Of a stretch of 58,428 nt of DNA, positions 18,696 through 27,702 are shown one piece after another (position 1 is the first letter of the stretch; the number at the start of each line of letters is the position of its first letter). The position numbers and the translations under genes are program-made. Source of the stretch: SIG350 sp964520895 (lineage in GTDB: Bacteria; Bacillota; Clostridia; TANB77; SIG350); contig CAZFOR010000004.1 in NCBI GenBank assembly GCA_964520895.1, forward strand, positions 1-58,428, given 5' to 3'. A model generated the notes under the pieces. The model worked only from the letters and a program-made list of their open reading frames with translations. It did no database searches and was not told the DNA's origin.

Positions 18696-19106
18696 TTATC
18701 TTTTACTAAATTGTGGTGCTTTTCTAGCTTTTTTAAGACCGTATTTTTTTCTTTCTTTCATACGAGGATCTCTTGTTAAGAATCCAGCTGATTTTAATTG
18801 TGGTCTTAATTCTTCACTTGATTCAACTAATGCTCTAGAAATTCCATGTCTAATTGCACCAGCTTGACCAGTGAAACCTCCACCGATTACTTTAATGTTT
18901 ATATCAAATTTATCAAGAGTATTTGTTAAATTTAATGGTTGTCTTACTATATATTTTAATGTATCTGTTCCAAAGTATTCATCTAATGTTTTGTTATTAA
19001 TAGTAATTTCACCTTTTCCAGTTGTTAATCTTACTCTTGCAATAGATTTTTTTCTTCTTCCAGTACCATAATATTGTACTTTGTTTTTACTCCTTGCTTT
19101 TGGCAT
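18696..19106 (-). CDS. rpsI: 30S ribosomal protein S9
   Basis: 136 residues ending in the conserved C-terminus TRDPRMKERKKYGLKKARKAPQFSKR, whose tail reaches the P-site tRNA anticodon loop. Starts MPKARSKNKVQYYGTGRRKKSIARV. The 3' part of the rplM-rpsI operon; GGAGGGGA lies before the ATG, 14 bases after rplM. Confidence 0.97.
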   Translation of the reverse strand: MPKARSKNKVQYYGTGRRKKSIARVRLTTGKGEITINNKTLDEYFGTDTLKYIVRQPLNLTNTLDKFDINIKVIGGGFTGQAGAIRHGISRALVESSEELRPQLKSAGFLTRDPRMKERKKYGLKKARKAPQFSKR

Positions 19107-19120
19107 TTATATTCCCCTCC

Positions 19121-19555
19121 TTAAAAGTTCCAAATTTCAGGTGCTTGAGCATCATGTCCGTGCTCTGCATCTTTATATACTCTTAGTTTACGTATCATTG
19201 ATCTACCTAAACTGTTTTTTGGAAGCATACCTTTTACAGCTAACATAAATGCTCTTTCAGGTTTACTTGCCATTAAATCTTTTGCTTTTATTTCTTTCAT
19301 GTTTCCAATATAACCAGTATGTCTTCTATAAATTTTTTGTTCCATTTTTTTACCAGTAAAAATTGCTTTACTAGCATTAATTATAATTACATGATCACCA
19401 GTATCTAAATGTGTTGAATAAATAGGTTTATGTTTTCCTTTTAAAAGCTTTGCAGCTTCTGCACTGATTCTACCTACTGGTTTATTTTCAGCATCAATTA
19501 TATACCATTTTCTTGTAATTTCACTTTTCTTTACACTATATGTAGTATTACTCAT
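19121..19555 (-). CDS. rplM: 50S ribosomal protein L13
   Basis: 144 residues with the L13 signature GRISAEAAKLLKGKHKP, GDHVIIINA and MLPKNSLGRSMIRKL. First gene of the L13-S9 operon, preceded by GGAGGGAATG and the leader described next. Confidence 0.97.
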   Translation of the reverse strand: MSNTTYSVKKSEITRKWYIIDAENKPVGRISAEAAKLLKGKHKPIYSTHLDTGDHVIIINASKAIFTGKKMEQKIYRRHTGYIGNMKEIKAKDLMASKPERAFMLAVKGMLPKNSLGRSMIRKLRVYKDAEHGHDAQAPEIWNF

Positions 19556-19604
19556 GATAATACATTCCCTCCAATCATTTACTATTATTTGATAATGTCA
19601 CCGG

Positions 19605-19659
19605 GGCAGGTTAACATTAACTGCCATATAATTTTAATACAATTTGCATTAAAAGTCAA
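19605..19659 (-). promoter_or_regulatory. rplM promoter and leader hairpin (possible L13 leader)
   Basis: Minus-strand TTGACT (19654-19659), 17-base spacer, TAAAAT (19631-19636). The transcript starts with a GGCAG...CTGCC hairpin (19605-19625) that resembles the known L13 leader of Firmicutes, where L13 is thought to control its own operon. The match to that leader is from memory and needs a covariance search. Confidence 0.6.
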
Positions 19660-19754
19660 CATAAAACGAAAAAAATATTAGAGATTTGAAAAAATTTTAA
19701 AAATGTAGTAAAATAGATATATGTTAAAATAAAATAATTTGAAAGGATAAATAA

Positions 19755-20171
19755 ATGGAATATAATATGTTTAATCATATATATAATGAAATAGAGGTAA
19801 ATACAATGTCTCCATTGATATGGGCATATATAGGTGATAGTGTATTTGAAATATATATGAGAGAGAAGATGATAGAAAAAGGAATACCTAGTAATACAAA
19901 ATTACATAGGGAGACAACAAAATATGTAAAAGCACAATCACAATCTCAAATGTTAAAAGTATTAAATAGTATTTTGACAGAAGATGAGTTAAATATTGTA
20001 AGAAGAGGTAGAAATGCTAATTCAAATACTATACCTAAAAATGCAGATGTAATGGAGTATAAAAATGCAACTGCATTAGAAGCTTTAATAGGTTACCATT
20101 TCCTAACGGGAAAGTATGATAGGATATTAGAAATAATGGATTATATATATAATAATTTTGAAGTGAAATAG
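19755..20171 (+). CDS. mrnC: Mini-ribonuclease III
   Basis: A 138-residue protein with only the RNase III catalytic domain: SPLIWAYIGDSVFEIYMRE (the catalytic-loop signature), KLHRETTKYVKAQSQS, and EYKNATALEALIGYHFLTG. In Firmicutes it trims 23S rRNA precursor ends. ATG follows GAAAGGA. Confidence 0.93.
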   Translation: MEYNMFNHIYNEIEVNTMSPLIWAYIGDSVFEIYMREKMIEKGIPSNTKLHRETTKYVKAQSQSQMLKVLNSILTEDELNIVRRGRNANSNTIPKNADVMEYKNATALEALIGYHFLTGKYDRILEIMDYIYNNFEVK

Positions 20172-20190
20172 TAGAATAAAAAAAGATTAC

Positions 20191-20222
20191 AAGAAGTCTA
20201 TATAAATATAGATTTCTTTTTT
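20191..20222 (+). terminator. Terminator after mini-RNase III gene
   Basis: AAGAAGTCTATAT pairs with ATATAGATTTCTT (one mismatch) and a T run follows. Confidence 0.75.
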
Positions 20223-20278
20223 ATTGTCTAAATTACATATATATCTGAATTTATACAAATAATATACATGGTGAGAAA

Positions 20279-20560
20279 ATGTTTAGAAAAAAAATAATTA
20301 AACCTAATGAGGTTATCATTAAATTAAACGAGATAATTCAAAGACTAGATGAATATATATTAATTAAAGAGAATAAAAAAAGATTTATATTAGGAAATTT
20401 AATTGCTGGAATTACCAGAGGGTTTGGTATAGCAATAGGTATAATAATTTTTAGTGCTATAACAATTATTATACTAAGAAACCTAGTTACTCTACCAGTA
20501 ATTGGAAAGTATATTGCTGAAATAGTTAATATAGTTGAAGTTTATTTATCACAAATGTAA
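20279..20560 (+). CDS. Small membrane protein of DUF5665 type
   Basis: 93 residues: a charged N-terminus (KLNEIIQRLDEYI), then KRFILGNLIAGITRGFGIAIGIIIFSAI with a glycine-rich transmembrane helix and a second hydrophobic stretch. The LGNLxAGIxRGxGxAIG pattern is typical of DUF5665 proteins of Firmicutes. Function unknown. It lies upstream of agrB but is separated by 150 bases. Confidence 0.75.
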   Translation: MFRKKIIKPNEVIIKLNEIIQRLDEYILIKENKKRFILGNLIAGITRGFGIAIGIIIFSAITIIILRNLVTLPVIGKYIAEIVNIVEVYLSQM

Positions 20561-20712
20561 ATAATTTAATGAAACACATTATTTTTTATATGAAATTAAA
20601 AAATAAAACAACATATATACGAAAAAACACATTATATATAATTTGTCCAAATTTATATTTTTTATTTGATATAACATAATCAGAACAAAGATATATCGAA
20701 GGAGAAAGATAT

Positions 20713-21339
20713 ATGATTGAAAATATATGTGACAAAATAACAAATAAGATTAAGAGTAAAAATCCTAATATGGATACAGAGAGATTAGAAGTAATAAATT
20801 TTGGTTTACAAGTTTTAATTGGTGAAGTTCCTAAGATTATGCTAATATTTTTATTTGCTTGGTATTTTGAAATATTAAAATTAACTTTAATAACATTTGT
20901 AGCAATTTCAATATACAGAACACAGGCAGGTGGATTCCATTTGGAGGGACATTTAAGTTGTTTAGGTTTTAGTTTGTTAGTATTTTGTGGAACAAGTTTT
21001 TTAGCAAAAACAATTGTGACTGAAAACGTATATTTACTATATACTCTTTATGGACTAATATTAATTTTTAATTTGTTAGTAATAAATAAATATGCACCAG
21101 CAGATACAGAGAAAATACCAATTATAAATATGAAAAGAAGAAGAACAAAGAAAATCTGTTCATATATAGCAGTAATTATTTTATATGTATTTGCAATATT
21201 TATATCAACTGATCAAGTAGTATCAAATATATGTGTGTTAGCTACATTGATACAAAGTATATGCATGACACCAATAACATATAAAATATCTAAATGTGAA
21301 TATGGAGAAATTACAAAGTTAGAGATGGACATGATATAA
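20713..21339 (+). CDS. agrB: AgrB-type accessory gene regulator protease
   Basis: A 208-residue polytopic membrane protein. AgrB cleaves the AgrD propeptide C-terminus and helps cyclise it. The catalytic His and Cys are in RTQAGGFHLEGHLSC. About six hydrophobic segments, normal length. ATG follows AAGGAG. The 150-base upstream region contains two AACACATTA words (around 20573 and 20627) of unknown meaning. It pairs with the small agrD gene 98 bases downstream and faces the convergent agrC-agrA. Confidence 0.93.
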   Translation: MIENICDKITNKIKSKNPNMDTERLEVINFGLQVLIGEVPKIMLIFLFAWYFEILKLTLITFVAISIYRTQAGGFHLEGHLSCLGFSLLVFCGTSFLAKTIVTENVYLLYTLYGLILIFNLLVINKYAPADTEKIPIINMKRRRTKKICSYIAVIILYVFAIFISTDQVVSNICVLATLIQSICMTPITYKISKCEYGEITKLEMDMI

Positions 21340-21436
21340 GATATATATATAATACATGGCACAAAAACTATATTATTACTTTTATCGCAGCTATGTATTA
21401 TTAATATAAATACAAGATATAGAAGGAGGTGAATTT

Positions 21437-21544
21437 ATGACAAAAATATTAGCTAACTTAGCTGAAAAATATGCTAAATTAGGTGCAACAAGTGTATTAT
21501 TTGTATGGCATCAACCTAAAGCACCTAAAAGCTTATTAAAATAA
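21437..21544 (+). CDS. agrD: AgrD-type autoinducer propeptide (35 aa) with serine in the ring position
   Basis: An amphipathic N-terminus (TKILANLAEKYAKLGA), then TSVLFVW and the acid/proline tail typical of AgrD (HQPKAPKSLLK). A strong site (AGAAGGAGGTG) precedes ATG. The mature signal should be a small cyclic peptide released by AgrB. There is no cysteine in the whole peptide; the serine at residue 19 is the only obvious nucleophile at the expected place, implying an ester lactone rather than a thiolactone. The exact ring is inference. Confidence 0.85.
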   Translation: MTKILANLAEKYAKLGATSVLFVWHQPKAPKSLLK

Positions 21545-21610
21545 ATAATATTTAGCTTACTTACTTTTACATAAAATGTAAAAAAGATTTCATATATTAA
21601 TTACCTTTAA

Positions 21611-21647
21611 ACAACCATATAGATCCTAACTATATGGTTGTATTTTT
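21611..21647. terminator. Bidirectional terminator between agrD and agrC
   Basis: Perfect 12-bp stem ACAACCATATAG / CTATATGGTTGT (21611-21622, 21630-21641) followed by ATTTTTA. Confidence 0.88.
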
Positions 21648-21653
21648 ATACAT

Positions 21654-22994
21654 TTAAAAAAGAACTTCAAGTTTTTGAATAAAGAATTTATCATTTTTAT
21701 TTGTTTTTAATTCAAGATTATCATATTTTTTTAATAATTCTTTTACCTCCCATAAACCAAATCCTGATTTTTTCTTTTTTGTTGAAAAATCTTTTTCAAA
21801 TATTTTGTTCGTATTTATATCCTTGTTTGCATATGTATTTTTAATAGTAAAGTTCTGTTTTCTATTGTAAAAATCAATTGATACATGTATTTCAACTAAT
21901 TTATCTTCACATAAACTAGCTGCTTCAATTGCATTATCAAATAATATTCCAAATATTTTAACAAAATCAAATATATTGGTATTTATTGTAGAATAATCAA
22001 AAAATGATATTAGATTAATTTTAACACCTTTTGTATCAGCATAATCATATTTTGCTAAGAACAATCCAAATAATGGAGGATTGTTTATTACATCAGGATT
22101 TAATAATGATAAATTATTTACTTTTTGTATTTCAGGAAGTAAACCAGTTTCATAATAATTTTCAAGACCATCTAAATCTTTCATTTGTATATATCCACCA
22201 ATTGCTTGAATGATATTATTTATATCGTGTTTAAAGCCTCTATTAGAATCAACTAATTTACTTAAATTTTTGTTATATAAATTTGCTGTTTCTAATTCTC
22301 TATCAGTAATATATGATTTGTTAAATTTATATGTATTGTATGTACCAATTAAGAAAAACACAAATGCACAAATTATATTGTATACAATATATGATGTTGG
22401 GATTTCCATATCAATTAAAATAAGAAATATCATATTTGGACAAACAATAAATAGTATAGCAAGTATCGTTAACGTAATTCTAAATTTATCTGCCTTATTT
22501 ATTTCATCAGATAAATTTAGATTAATTTTAAAAAATTTAGAAATGTATACTGTTATAAATGTTCCAAAATAAAGAAAAATGGTGAAAAGACATTTATATA
22601 TAGGTATAGAGTTAGCTTGATATATATCTAAAAATATAACTTTACAAACAAAAATATTAATTATATATTCAAAAAGTACAATTAATAATGATTGTATACA
22701 TTGTAAAATAATACTTTTAAATATAGATAAATTAAAGAGCTTAACCTCAAGTACAATAATTAACGCAAAAATTAAAATAAAACTGTAAGGCAGAGGTATA
22801 CTTAATCTTATTATACTGCACAATATTGTAGATATTATTAGAAATATTAATAATCTTTTTTTAGTTACATTTATATTATATATAGTTTTTGCTAGATAGT
22901 AGTATAAGCACATTTCGATTAAAGTTAATGGAAATGTTAAAATTCCACATAAAAACTGATTAGGTGTAAAAAAATAATTTATTATATTTTGCAT
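21654..22994 (-). CDS. agrC: AgrC-type sensor histidine kinase, copy 1
   Basis: A 446-residue HPK10-type kinase: six to seven N-terminal transmembrane helices (residues ~1-210) as peptide sensor, an H box (NRGFKHDINNIIQAIGGYI), N box (ILFDNAIEAA) and G box (GFGLWEVKELL) of the GHKL ATPase. It should sense the AgrD-derived cyclic peptide and phosphorylate AgrA. Its start overlaps the agrA stop by 13 bases. Convergent to agrBD rather than in the same operon. An identical second copy is at 25520-26860. Confidence 0.93.
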   Translation of the reverse strand: MQNIINYFFTPNQFLCGILTFPLTLIEMCLYYYLAKTIYNINVTKKRLLIFLIISTILCSIIRLSIPLPYSFILIFALIIVLEVKLFNLSIFKSIILQCIQSLLIVLFEYIINIFVCKVIFLDIYQANSIPIYKCLFTIFLYFGTFITVYISKFFKINLNLSDEINKADKFRITLTILAILFIVCPNMIFLILIDMEIPTSYIVYNIICAFVFFLIGTYNTYKFNKSYITDRELETANLYNKNLSKLVDSNRGFKHDINNIIQAIGGYIQMKDLDGLENYYETGLLPEIQKVNNLSLLNPDVINNPPLFGLFLAKYDYADTKGVKINLISFFDYSTINTNIFDFVKIFGILFDNAIEAASLCEDKLVEIHVSIDFYNRKQNFTIKNTYANKDINTNKIFEKDFSTKKKKSGFGLWEVKELLKKYDNLELKTNKNDKFFIQKLEVLF

Positions 22995-23686
22995 GTTTGA
23001 ATACCTCCTAAATCTGGTAAAAATTTTGTACTATATTTTAATTCTTGTTTGTTTTTTAATATTATAGTTTTAGTTTTCTCATGAACGCAAACAATGTGGT
23101 TTCTATTTACTATATATGATTTACTTATCTGTATAAAGTTATCTGTCAGACAAGATAAAAGTTCTAAAAAAGAAATATACAATTCAATAGTATTGATAGT
23201 TGTATAAAAAATAGATTTAGTAACTTGTTTCTCAACATAAATTAGTTCATCTAAATTAATAATAGCATTTTTAATTTTAGTAAAATGTCCATGTGGAGTA
23301 TGTAACTTATTTTCATGTATTCTAACTAAGGTTTCTTCTAAATGAGGGTTTATAGAGGGCTTTGGAATAAAGTCAAAAGGATTGCAAGTAAAAGACAATG
23401 GCATCTTATCCATTCTTGAAGAAAGAAAAACAATAATAATATTTTTATCAATTTTACGCAGTTTGTTACCAAGATCTATACCATCCATATGGTTAGTTTT
23501 TAAATCAATATCTAGTAACAAAATATCAGTTTTATTCTCAGAAGCATAATTATATACTTTATCAGGGTCGCCAGTTGACAAAACACATTTTAAATCTAAA
23601 TCATGTTTGATAGAAATTTTCTTAAGACTTAATTCAACATCTTTTCTAATTATTTCTTCATCATCACAAATAATAATATTTAACAT
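22982..23686 (-). CDS. agrA: AgrA-type LytTR response regulator, copy 1
   Basis: 234 residues: receiver domain (MLNIIICDDEEI, phosphoacceptor in DILLLDIDLKTNHMDG) and a C-terminal LytTR DNA-binding domain (NAIINLDELIYVEKQ ... FIQISKSYIVNRNHI). Activates agr promoters in the known systems. GTGGGGAT precedes ATG. An identical copy is at 26848-27552. Confidence 0.93.
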   Translation of the reverse strand: MLNIIICDDEEIIRKDVELSLKKISIKHDLDLKCVLSTGDPDKVYNYASENKTDILLLDIDLKTNHMDGIDLGNKLRKIDKNIIIVFLSSRMDKMPLSFTCNPFDFIPKPSINPHLEETLVRIHENKLHTPHGHFTKIKNAIINLDELIYVEKQVTKSIFYTTINTIELYISFLELLSCLTDNFIQISKSYIVNRNHIVCVHEKTKTIILKNKQELKYSTKFLPDLGGIQTCKI

Positions 23687-23845
23687 AAAATCCCCACTTT
23701 CTGAATATATTTTAATTAAGAATAAACAGACTTGAGCAACACAAAATATTCAACTTAACATATTTAAAACCGACATTAATATATTATTACTTTTGTATAA
23801 TTTTGTCAATTAGTTTTTGAAAAGATATAAAATGTGAAAAGATAT

Positions 23846-23883
23846 AAAGGAACTCATATTTTTTAAAAATATGAGTTCCTTTT
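23846..23883. terminator. Strong hairpin downstream of abiEii
   Basis: Near-perfect palindrome: AAAGGAACTCATATTTTT (23846-23863) with its reverse complement (23865-23882). It lies 15 bases past the abiEii stop and upstream of agrA copy 1, so it isolates the two units. Confidence 0.75.
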
Positions 23884-23897
23884 GAATATATAATGAA

Positions 23898-24741
23898 TTA
23901 TTTTATAATGTTTGCAATTTCTTTTACTGCTAATATTGTTTCTTCATAAGTAATATCTTCAGCATAAAAGTAATCTCTTCTATAATTGTTCCAAAGTTTT
24001 TTTAATGTATCATCTGTTTCAATTGTATTAATTATTAAATCGATTTGCTCTAAGTTGCTTTGTGTTTCTCTAGAATTAAATTTATTAATAATTGCTTTTT
24101 TTAATATATTTTTATTATAGTTTTGACTTTGTAGTTTTTGTATAATGTACAAATCATAGAAATCTCTGGCTCTCGTATTTGCAGTACTTCTTGATATAAT
24201 AGTTTCGAACTTTTCACTTATAATAGTTTCCAAATTATAAGCTAGAACATTAATCTTTCTATCTTCAAATAATAAATCAAATTCATATTCTATTTCACTC
24301 GGAGTTATTGTGTCACCAGTTGTTATATCAATTCTGAAATTATGAATTATTGTTTGAAATTTTGCATTTAGTGTTACTCTATATCCTAAATAATCTGCTT
24401 CATCCCTAATATTTTTAATCATGACTATTTCAAAAGACACATCATCATCAACATCTATTTGTATGATTTCATTTAATATTTCATTTAATTTTACTTCTGA
24501 TAATTCAAAACCTTTTATTGTTGCATCCATATCTAATGTGTTTCGTAGATCTATTCCTACCATTGCACTTATTAGCATTCCGACCTTTTAATATAAAATT
24601 ATTTTTATATTTTGAAATAGATATTCTTTCCAACAATCTTTCTAGCATATAGTTTTGCAGTATAATATTGGCATTGACATTTGTATCTTTTGATAAATTT
24701 CGTATCCATGCTTTTAATTGTGCTGGGTTTTTAGCTATCAC
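23898..24741 (-). CDS. abiEii: AbiEii/AbiGii nucleotidyltransferase toxin, read through a +1 shift at CGGA
   Basis: The toxin of a type IV AbiE toxin-antitoxin/abortive infection system, a DNA-polymerase-beta-fold nucleotidyltransferase. The first frame (24741 to about 24580) reads MIAKNPAQLKAWIRNLSKD ... NNFILKG, then CGG; the +1 frame continues Gly-MLISAMVGIDLRNTLDMDATIKG to 23898. The junction is CGGA (minus strand 24582-24579). Reading it as glycine restores LKGG, the hG[GS] motif that is catalytic in this superfamily, and gives an intact 280-residue protein with the later ARDFYDLYII motif. Its ATG overlaps the abiEi stop by 4 bases. The alternative is an inactivated toxin, which would be easy to select, but the site matches four others. 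Confidence 0.88.
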
Positions 24742-25331
24742 ATTAACACCTCCATATAATTTTTTACTTTTTCAATAATATTTAATTTTTCTGCATACTC
24801 GTATAATTTTATAATGTTTTTATCTTTTCTTTCAACATATCTTTTCATTGCATCGGAAAATAAAGAAGCATCAATTTTATCTTTGTTTCGTATAATATCA
24901 CAAATAGTTCTTTCTAAATCATAACAATAAACTTCGTTTTGAAAAGGTGTCTTAATTTTTGTCTTGCCAATTTCATATAATTCTTCTTTTAAGTAAAAAA
25001 ACACATAATTATTATCTTTTAAAAGTCTACTATTATAATTTGAAGGAACAGTAGACATTAGTTTAATTGGTGTTCTATCAGATAATTGGTGAAAATATAA
25101 AGCTGTTGAATGTGAAAAAATAGCCTTATTACATATATGTTGAAAAACAACATAATTATCTTCGATAATATTGTTGTCTATATATAGTCCTCTTTCTATT
25201 CTTTCTATCAATCCTTTTTGAACTAGTCTTGTTAATGACATTTTACTAATATTTTCTTTTTTTAATAAAGATGTTTTTATAATGCCATTGCTATTTTTCA
25301 ATAATTCTAATACTTTTTCTTCATCAGTCAT
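24738..25331 (-). CDS. abiEi: AbiEi-type antitoxin and transcriptional regulator
   Basis: About 197 residues. The N-terminal winged-helix antitoxin domain (VLELLKNSNGIIKTSLLKKENISKMSLTRLVQKGLIERIERGLY) is followed by the AbiEi C-terminal region (IFSHSTALYFHQLSDRTPIKLMST, CYDLERTICDIIRNKDKID). It neutralises AbiEii and represses its own promoter in known systems. The start is ATG 25331 with GGAGG upstream; the frame from 25364 starts before the ribosome binding site. The promoter carries inverted repeats (next entry). Confidence 0.9.
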   Translation of the reverse strand: MTDEEKVLELLKNSNGIIKTSLLKKENISKMSLTRLVQKGLIERIERGLYIDNNIIEDNYVVFQHICNKAIFSHSTALYFHQLSDRTPIKLMSTVPSNYNSRLLKDNNYVFFYLKEELYEIGKTKIKTPFQNEVYCYDLERTICDIIRNKDKIDASLFSDAMKRYVERKDKNIIKLYEYAEKLNIIEKVKNYMEVLM

Positions 25332-25335
25332 ATTT

Positions 25336-25383
25336 GTTACCTCCGTTCGTATATATTTTAGCATATCCGAATAGAGGTAACAA
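25336..25383 (-). promoter_or_regulatory. abiE promoter with inverted repeats
   Basis: Minus-strand TTGTTA (25378-25383), 17-base spacer, TAAAAT (25355-25360). GTTACCTC (25336-25343) and GAGGTAAC (25374-25381) form an 8-bp inverted repeat that spans the -10 region and the ribosome binding site. AbiEi proteins are known to autoregulate through inverted repeats in their promoter. Confidence 0.72.
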
Positions 25384-25519
25384 GTCTTTTTAATAAAAAT
25401 ATAATTTTATCTATAAAAAATTATTACATATAAAGATATATTTGGTATATAAAATAAAAAAATAGAAGAACCAAATAGTGGAGATATAAATGGTTTTTCT
25501 ATTTTATAAATATTTGAGT

Positions 25520-26860
25520 TTAAAAAAGAACTTCAAGTTTTTGAATAAAGAATTTATCATTTTTATTTGTTTTTAATTCAAGATTATCATATTTTTTTAA
25601 TAATTCTTTTACCTCCCATAAACCAAATCCTGATTTTTTCTTTTTTGTTGAAAAATCTTTTTCAAATATTTTGTTCGTATTTATATCCTTGTTTGCATAT
25701 GTATTTTTAATAGTAAAGTTCTGTTTTCTATTGTAAAAATCAATTGATACATGTATTTCAACTAATTTATCTTCACATAAACTAGCTGCTTCAATTGCAT
25801 TATCAAATAATATTCCAAATATTTTAACAAAATCAAATATATTGGTATTTATTGTAGAATAATCAAAAAATGATATTAGATTAATTTTAACACCTTTTGT
25901 ATCAGCATAATCATATTTTGCTAAGAACAATCCAAATAATGGAGGATTGTTTATTACATCAGGATTTAATAATGATAAATTATTTACTTTTTGTATTTCA
26001 GGAAGTAAACCAGTTTCATAATAATTTTCAAGACCATCTAAATCTTTCATTTGTATATATCCACCAATTGCTTGAATGATATTATTTATATCGTGTTTAA
26101 AGCCTCTATTAGAATCAACTAATTTACTTAAATTTTTGTTATATAAATTTGCTGTTTCTAATTCTCTATCAGTAATATATGATTTGTTAAATTTATATGT
26201 ATTGTATGTACCAATTAAGAAAAACACAAATGCACAAATTATATTGTATACAATATATGATGTTGGGATTTCCATATCAATTAAAATAAGAAATATCATA
26301 TTTGGACAAACAATAAATAGTATAGCAAGTATCGTTAACGTAATTCTAAATTTATCTGCCTTATTTATTTCATCAGATAAATTTAGATTAATTTTAAAAA
26401 ATTTAGAAATGTATACTGTTATAAATGTTCCAAAATAAAGAAAAATGGTGAAAAGACATTTATATATAGGTATAGAGTTAGCTTGATATATATCTAAAAA
26501 TATAACTTTACAAACAAAAATATTAATTATATATTCAAAAAGTACAATTAATAATGATTGTATACATTGTAAAATAATACTTTTAAATATAGATAAATTA
26601 AAGAGCTTAACCTCAAGTACAATAATTAACGCAAAAATTAAAATAAAACTGTAAGGCAGAGGTATACTTAATCTTATTATACTGCACAATATTGTAGATA
26701 TTATTAGAAATATTAATAATCTTTTTTTAGTTACATTTATATTATATATAGTTTTTGCTAGATAGTAGTATAAGCACATTTCGATTAAAGTTAATGGAAA
26801 TGTTAAAATTCCACATAAAAACTGATTAGGTGTAAAAAAATAATTTATTATATTTTGCAT
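25520..26860 (-). CDS. agrC: AgrC-type sensor histidine kinase, copy 2
   Basis: Protein identical to the copy at 21654-22994 (446 residues; same membrane sensor, FKHDINN H box and GHKL ATPase). No agrB or agrD accompanies this copy. The identity implies a recent duplication or gene conversion. Confidence 0.93.
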   Translation of the reverse strand: MQNIINYFFTPNQFLCGILTFPLTLIEMCLYYYLAKTIYNINVTKKRLLIFLIISTILCSIIRLSIPLPYSFILIFALIIVLEVKLFNLSIFKSIILQCIQSLLIVLFEYIINIFVCKVIFLDIYQANSIPIYKCLFTIFLYFGTFITVYISKFFKINLNLSDEINKADKFRITLTILAILFIVCPNMIFLILIDMEIPTSYIVYNIICAFVFFLIGTYNTYKFNKSYITDRELETANLYNKNLSKLVDSNRGFKHDINNIIQAIGGYIQMKDLDGLENYYETGLLPEIQKVNNLSLLNPDVINNPPLFGLFLAKYDYADTKGVKINLISFFDYSTINTNIFDFVKIFGILFDNAIEAASLCEDKLVEIHVSIDFYNRKQNFTIKNTYANKDINTNKIFEKDFSTKKKKSGFGLWEVKELLKKYDNLELKTNKNDKFFIQKLEVLF

Positions 26861-27552
26861 GTTTGAATACCTCCTAAATCTGGTAAAAATTTTGTACTAT
26901 ATTTTAATTCTTGTTTGTTTTTTAATATTATAGTTTTAGTTTTCTCATGAACGCAAACAATGTGGTTTCTATTTACTATATATGATTTACTTATCTGTAT
27001 AAAGTTATCTGTCAGACAAGATAAAAGTTCTAAAAAAGAAATATACAATTCAATAGTATTGATAGTTGTATAAAAAATAGATTTAGTAACTTGTTTCTCA
27101 ACATAAATTAGTTCATCTAAATTAATAATAGCATTTTTAATTTTAGTAAAATGTCCATGTGGAGTATGTAACTTATTTTCATGTATTCTAACTAAGGTTT
27201 CTTCTAAATGAGGGTTTATAGAGGGCTTTGGAATAAAGTCAAAAGGATTGCAAGTAAAAGACAATGGCATCTTATCCATTCTTGAAGAAAGAAAAACAAT
27301 AATAATATTTTTATCAATTTTACGCAGTTTGTTACCAAGATCTATACCATCCATATGGTTAGTTTTTAAATCAATATCTAGTAACAAAATATCAGTTTTA
27401 TTCTCAGAAGCATAATTATATACTTTATCAGGGTCGCCAGTTGACAAAACACATTTTAAATCTAAATCATGTTTGATAGAAATTTTCTTAAGACTTAATT
27501 CAACATCTTTTCTAATTATTTCTTCATCATCACAAATAATAATATTTAACAT
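26848..27552 (-). CDS. agrA: AgrA-type LytTR response regulator, copy 2
   Basis: Protein identical to the copy at 22982-23686 (receiver plus LytTR). The upstream region is repeated too, with a few base changes, so expression may be similar to copy 1. Divergent from pdaA, which begins 150 bases away. Confidence 0.93.
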   Translation of the reverse strand: MLNIIICDDEEIIRKDVELSLKKISIKHDLDLKCVLSTGDPDKVYNYASENKTDILLLDIDLKTNHMDGIDLGNKLRKIDKNIIIVFLSSRMDKMPLSFTCNPFDFIPKPSINPHLEETLVRIHENKLHTPHGHFTKIKNAIINLDELIYVEKQVTKSIFYTTINTIELYISFLELLSCLTDNFIQISKSYIVNRNHIVCVHEKTKTIILKNKQELKYSTKFLPDLGGIQTCKI

Positions 27553-27702
27553 AAAATCCCCACTTTCTGAATATATTTTAATTAAGAATAAACAGACTTG
27601 AGCAACACAAAATATTCAACTTAACATATTTTAAAACGACATTAATATATTATTACTTTTGTATAATTTTGTCAATTAGTTTTTTGAAAAGAGGTATATT
27701 GT

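Larger units (their letters stand above)
21653..23825. repeat. agrCA duplication, copy 1
   Basis: About 2.17 kb containing agrC, agrA and the upstream region, repeated almost base for base at 25519-27692 in the same orientation. Both protein pairs are identical. Differences that I can see are a few bases in the upstream region (TTTAAAACCGAC here against TTTTAAAACGAC) and one T in a run. The AbiE pair lies between the copies. Confidence 0.95.
25519..27692. repeat. agrCA duplication, copy 2
   Basis: Direct repeat of 21653-23825 (see there). The left boundary is at TTTAAAAAAGAACTTC just past the agrC stop; the right boundary lies about 140 bases upstream of agrA, immediately before the ribosome binding site of pdaA. 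Confidence 0.95.
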
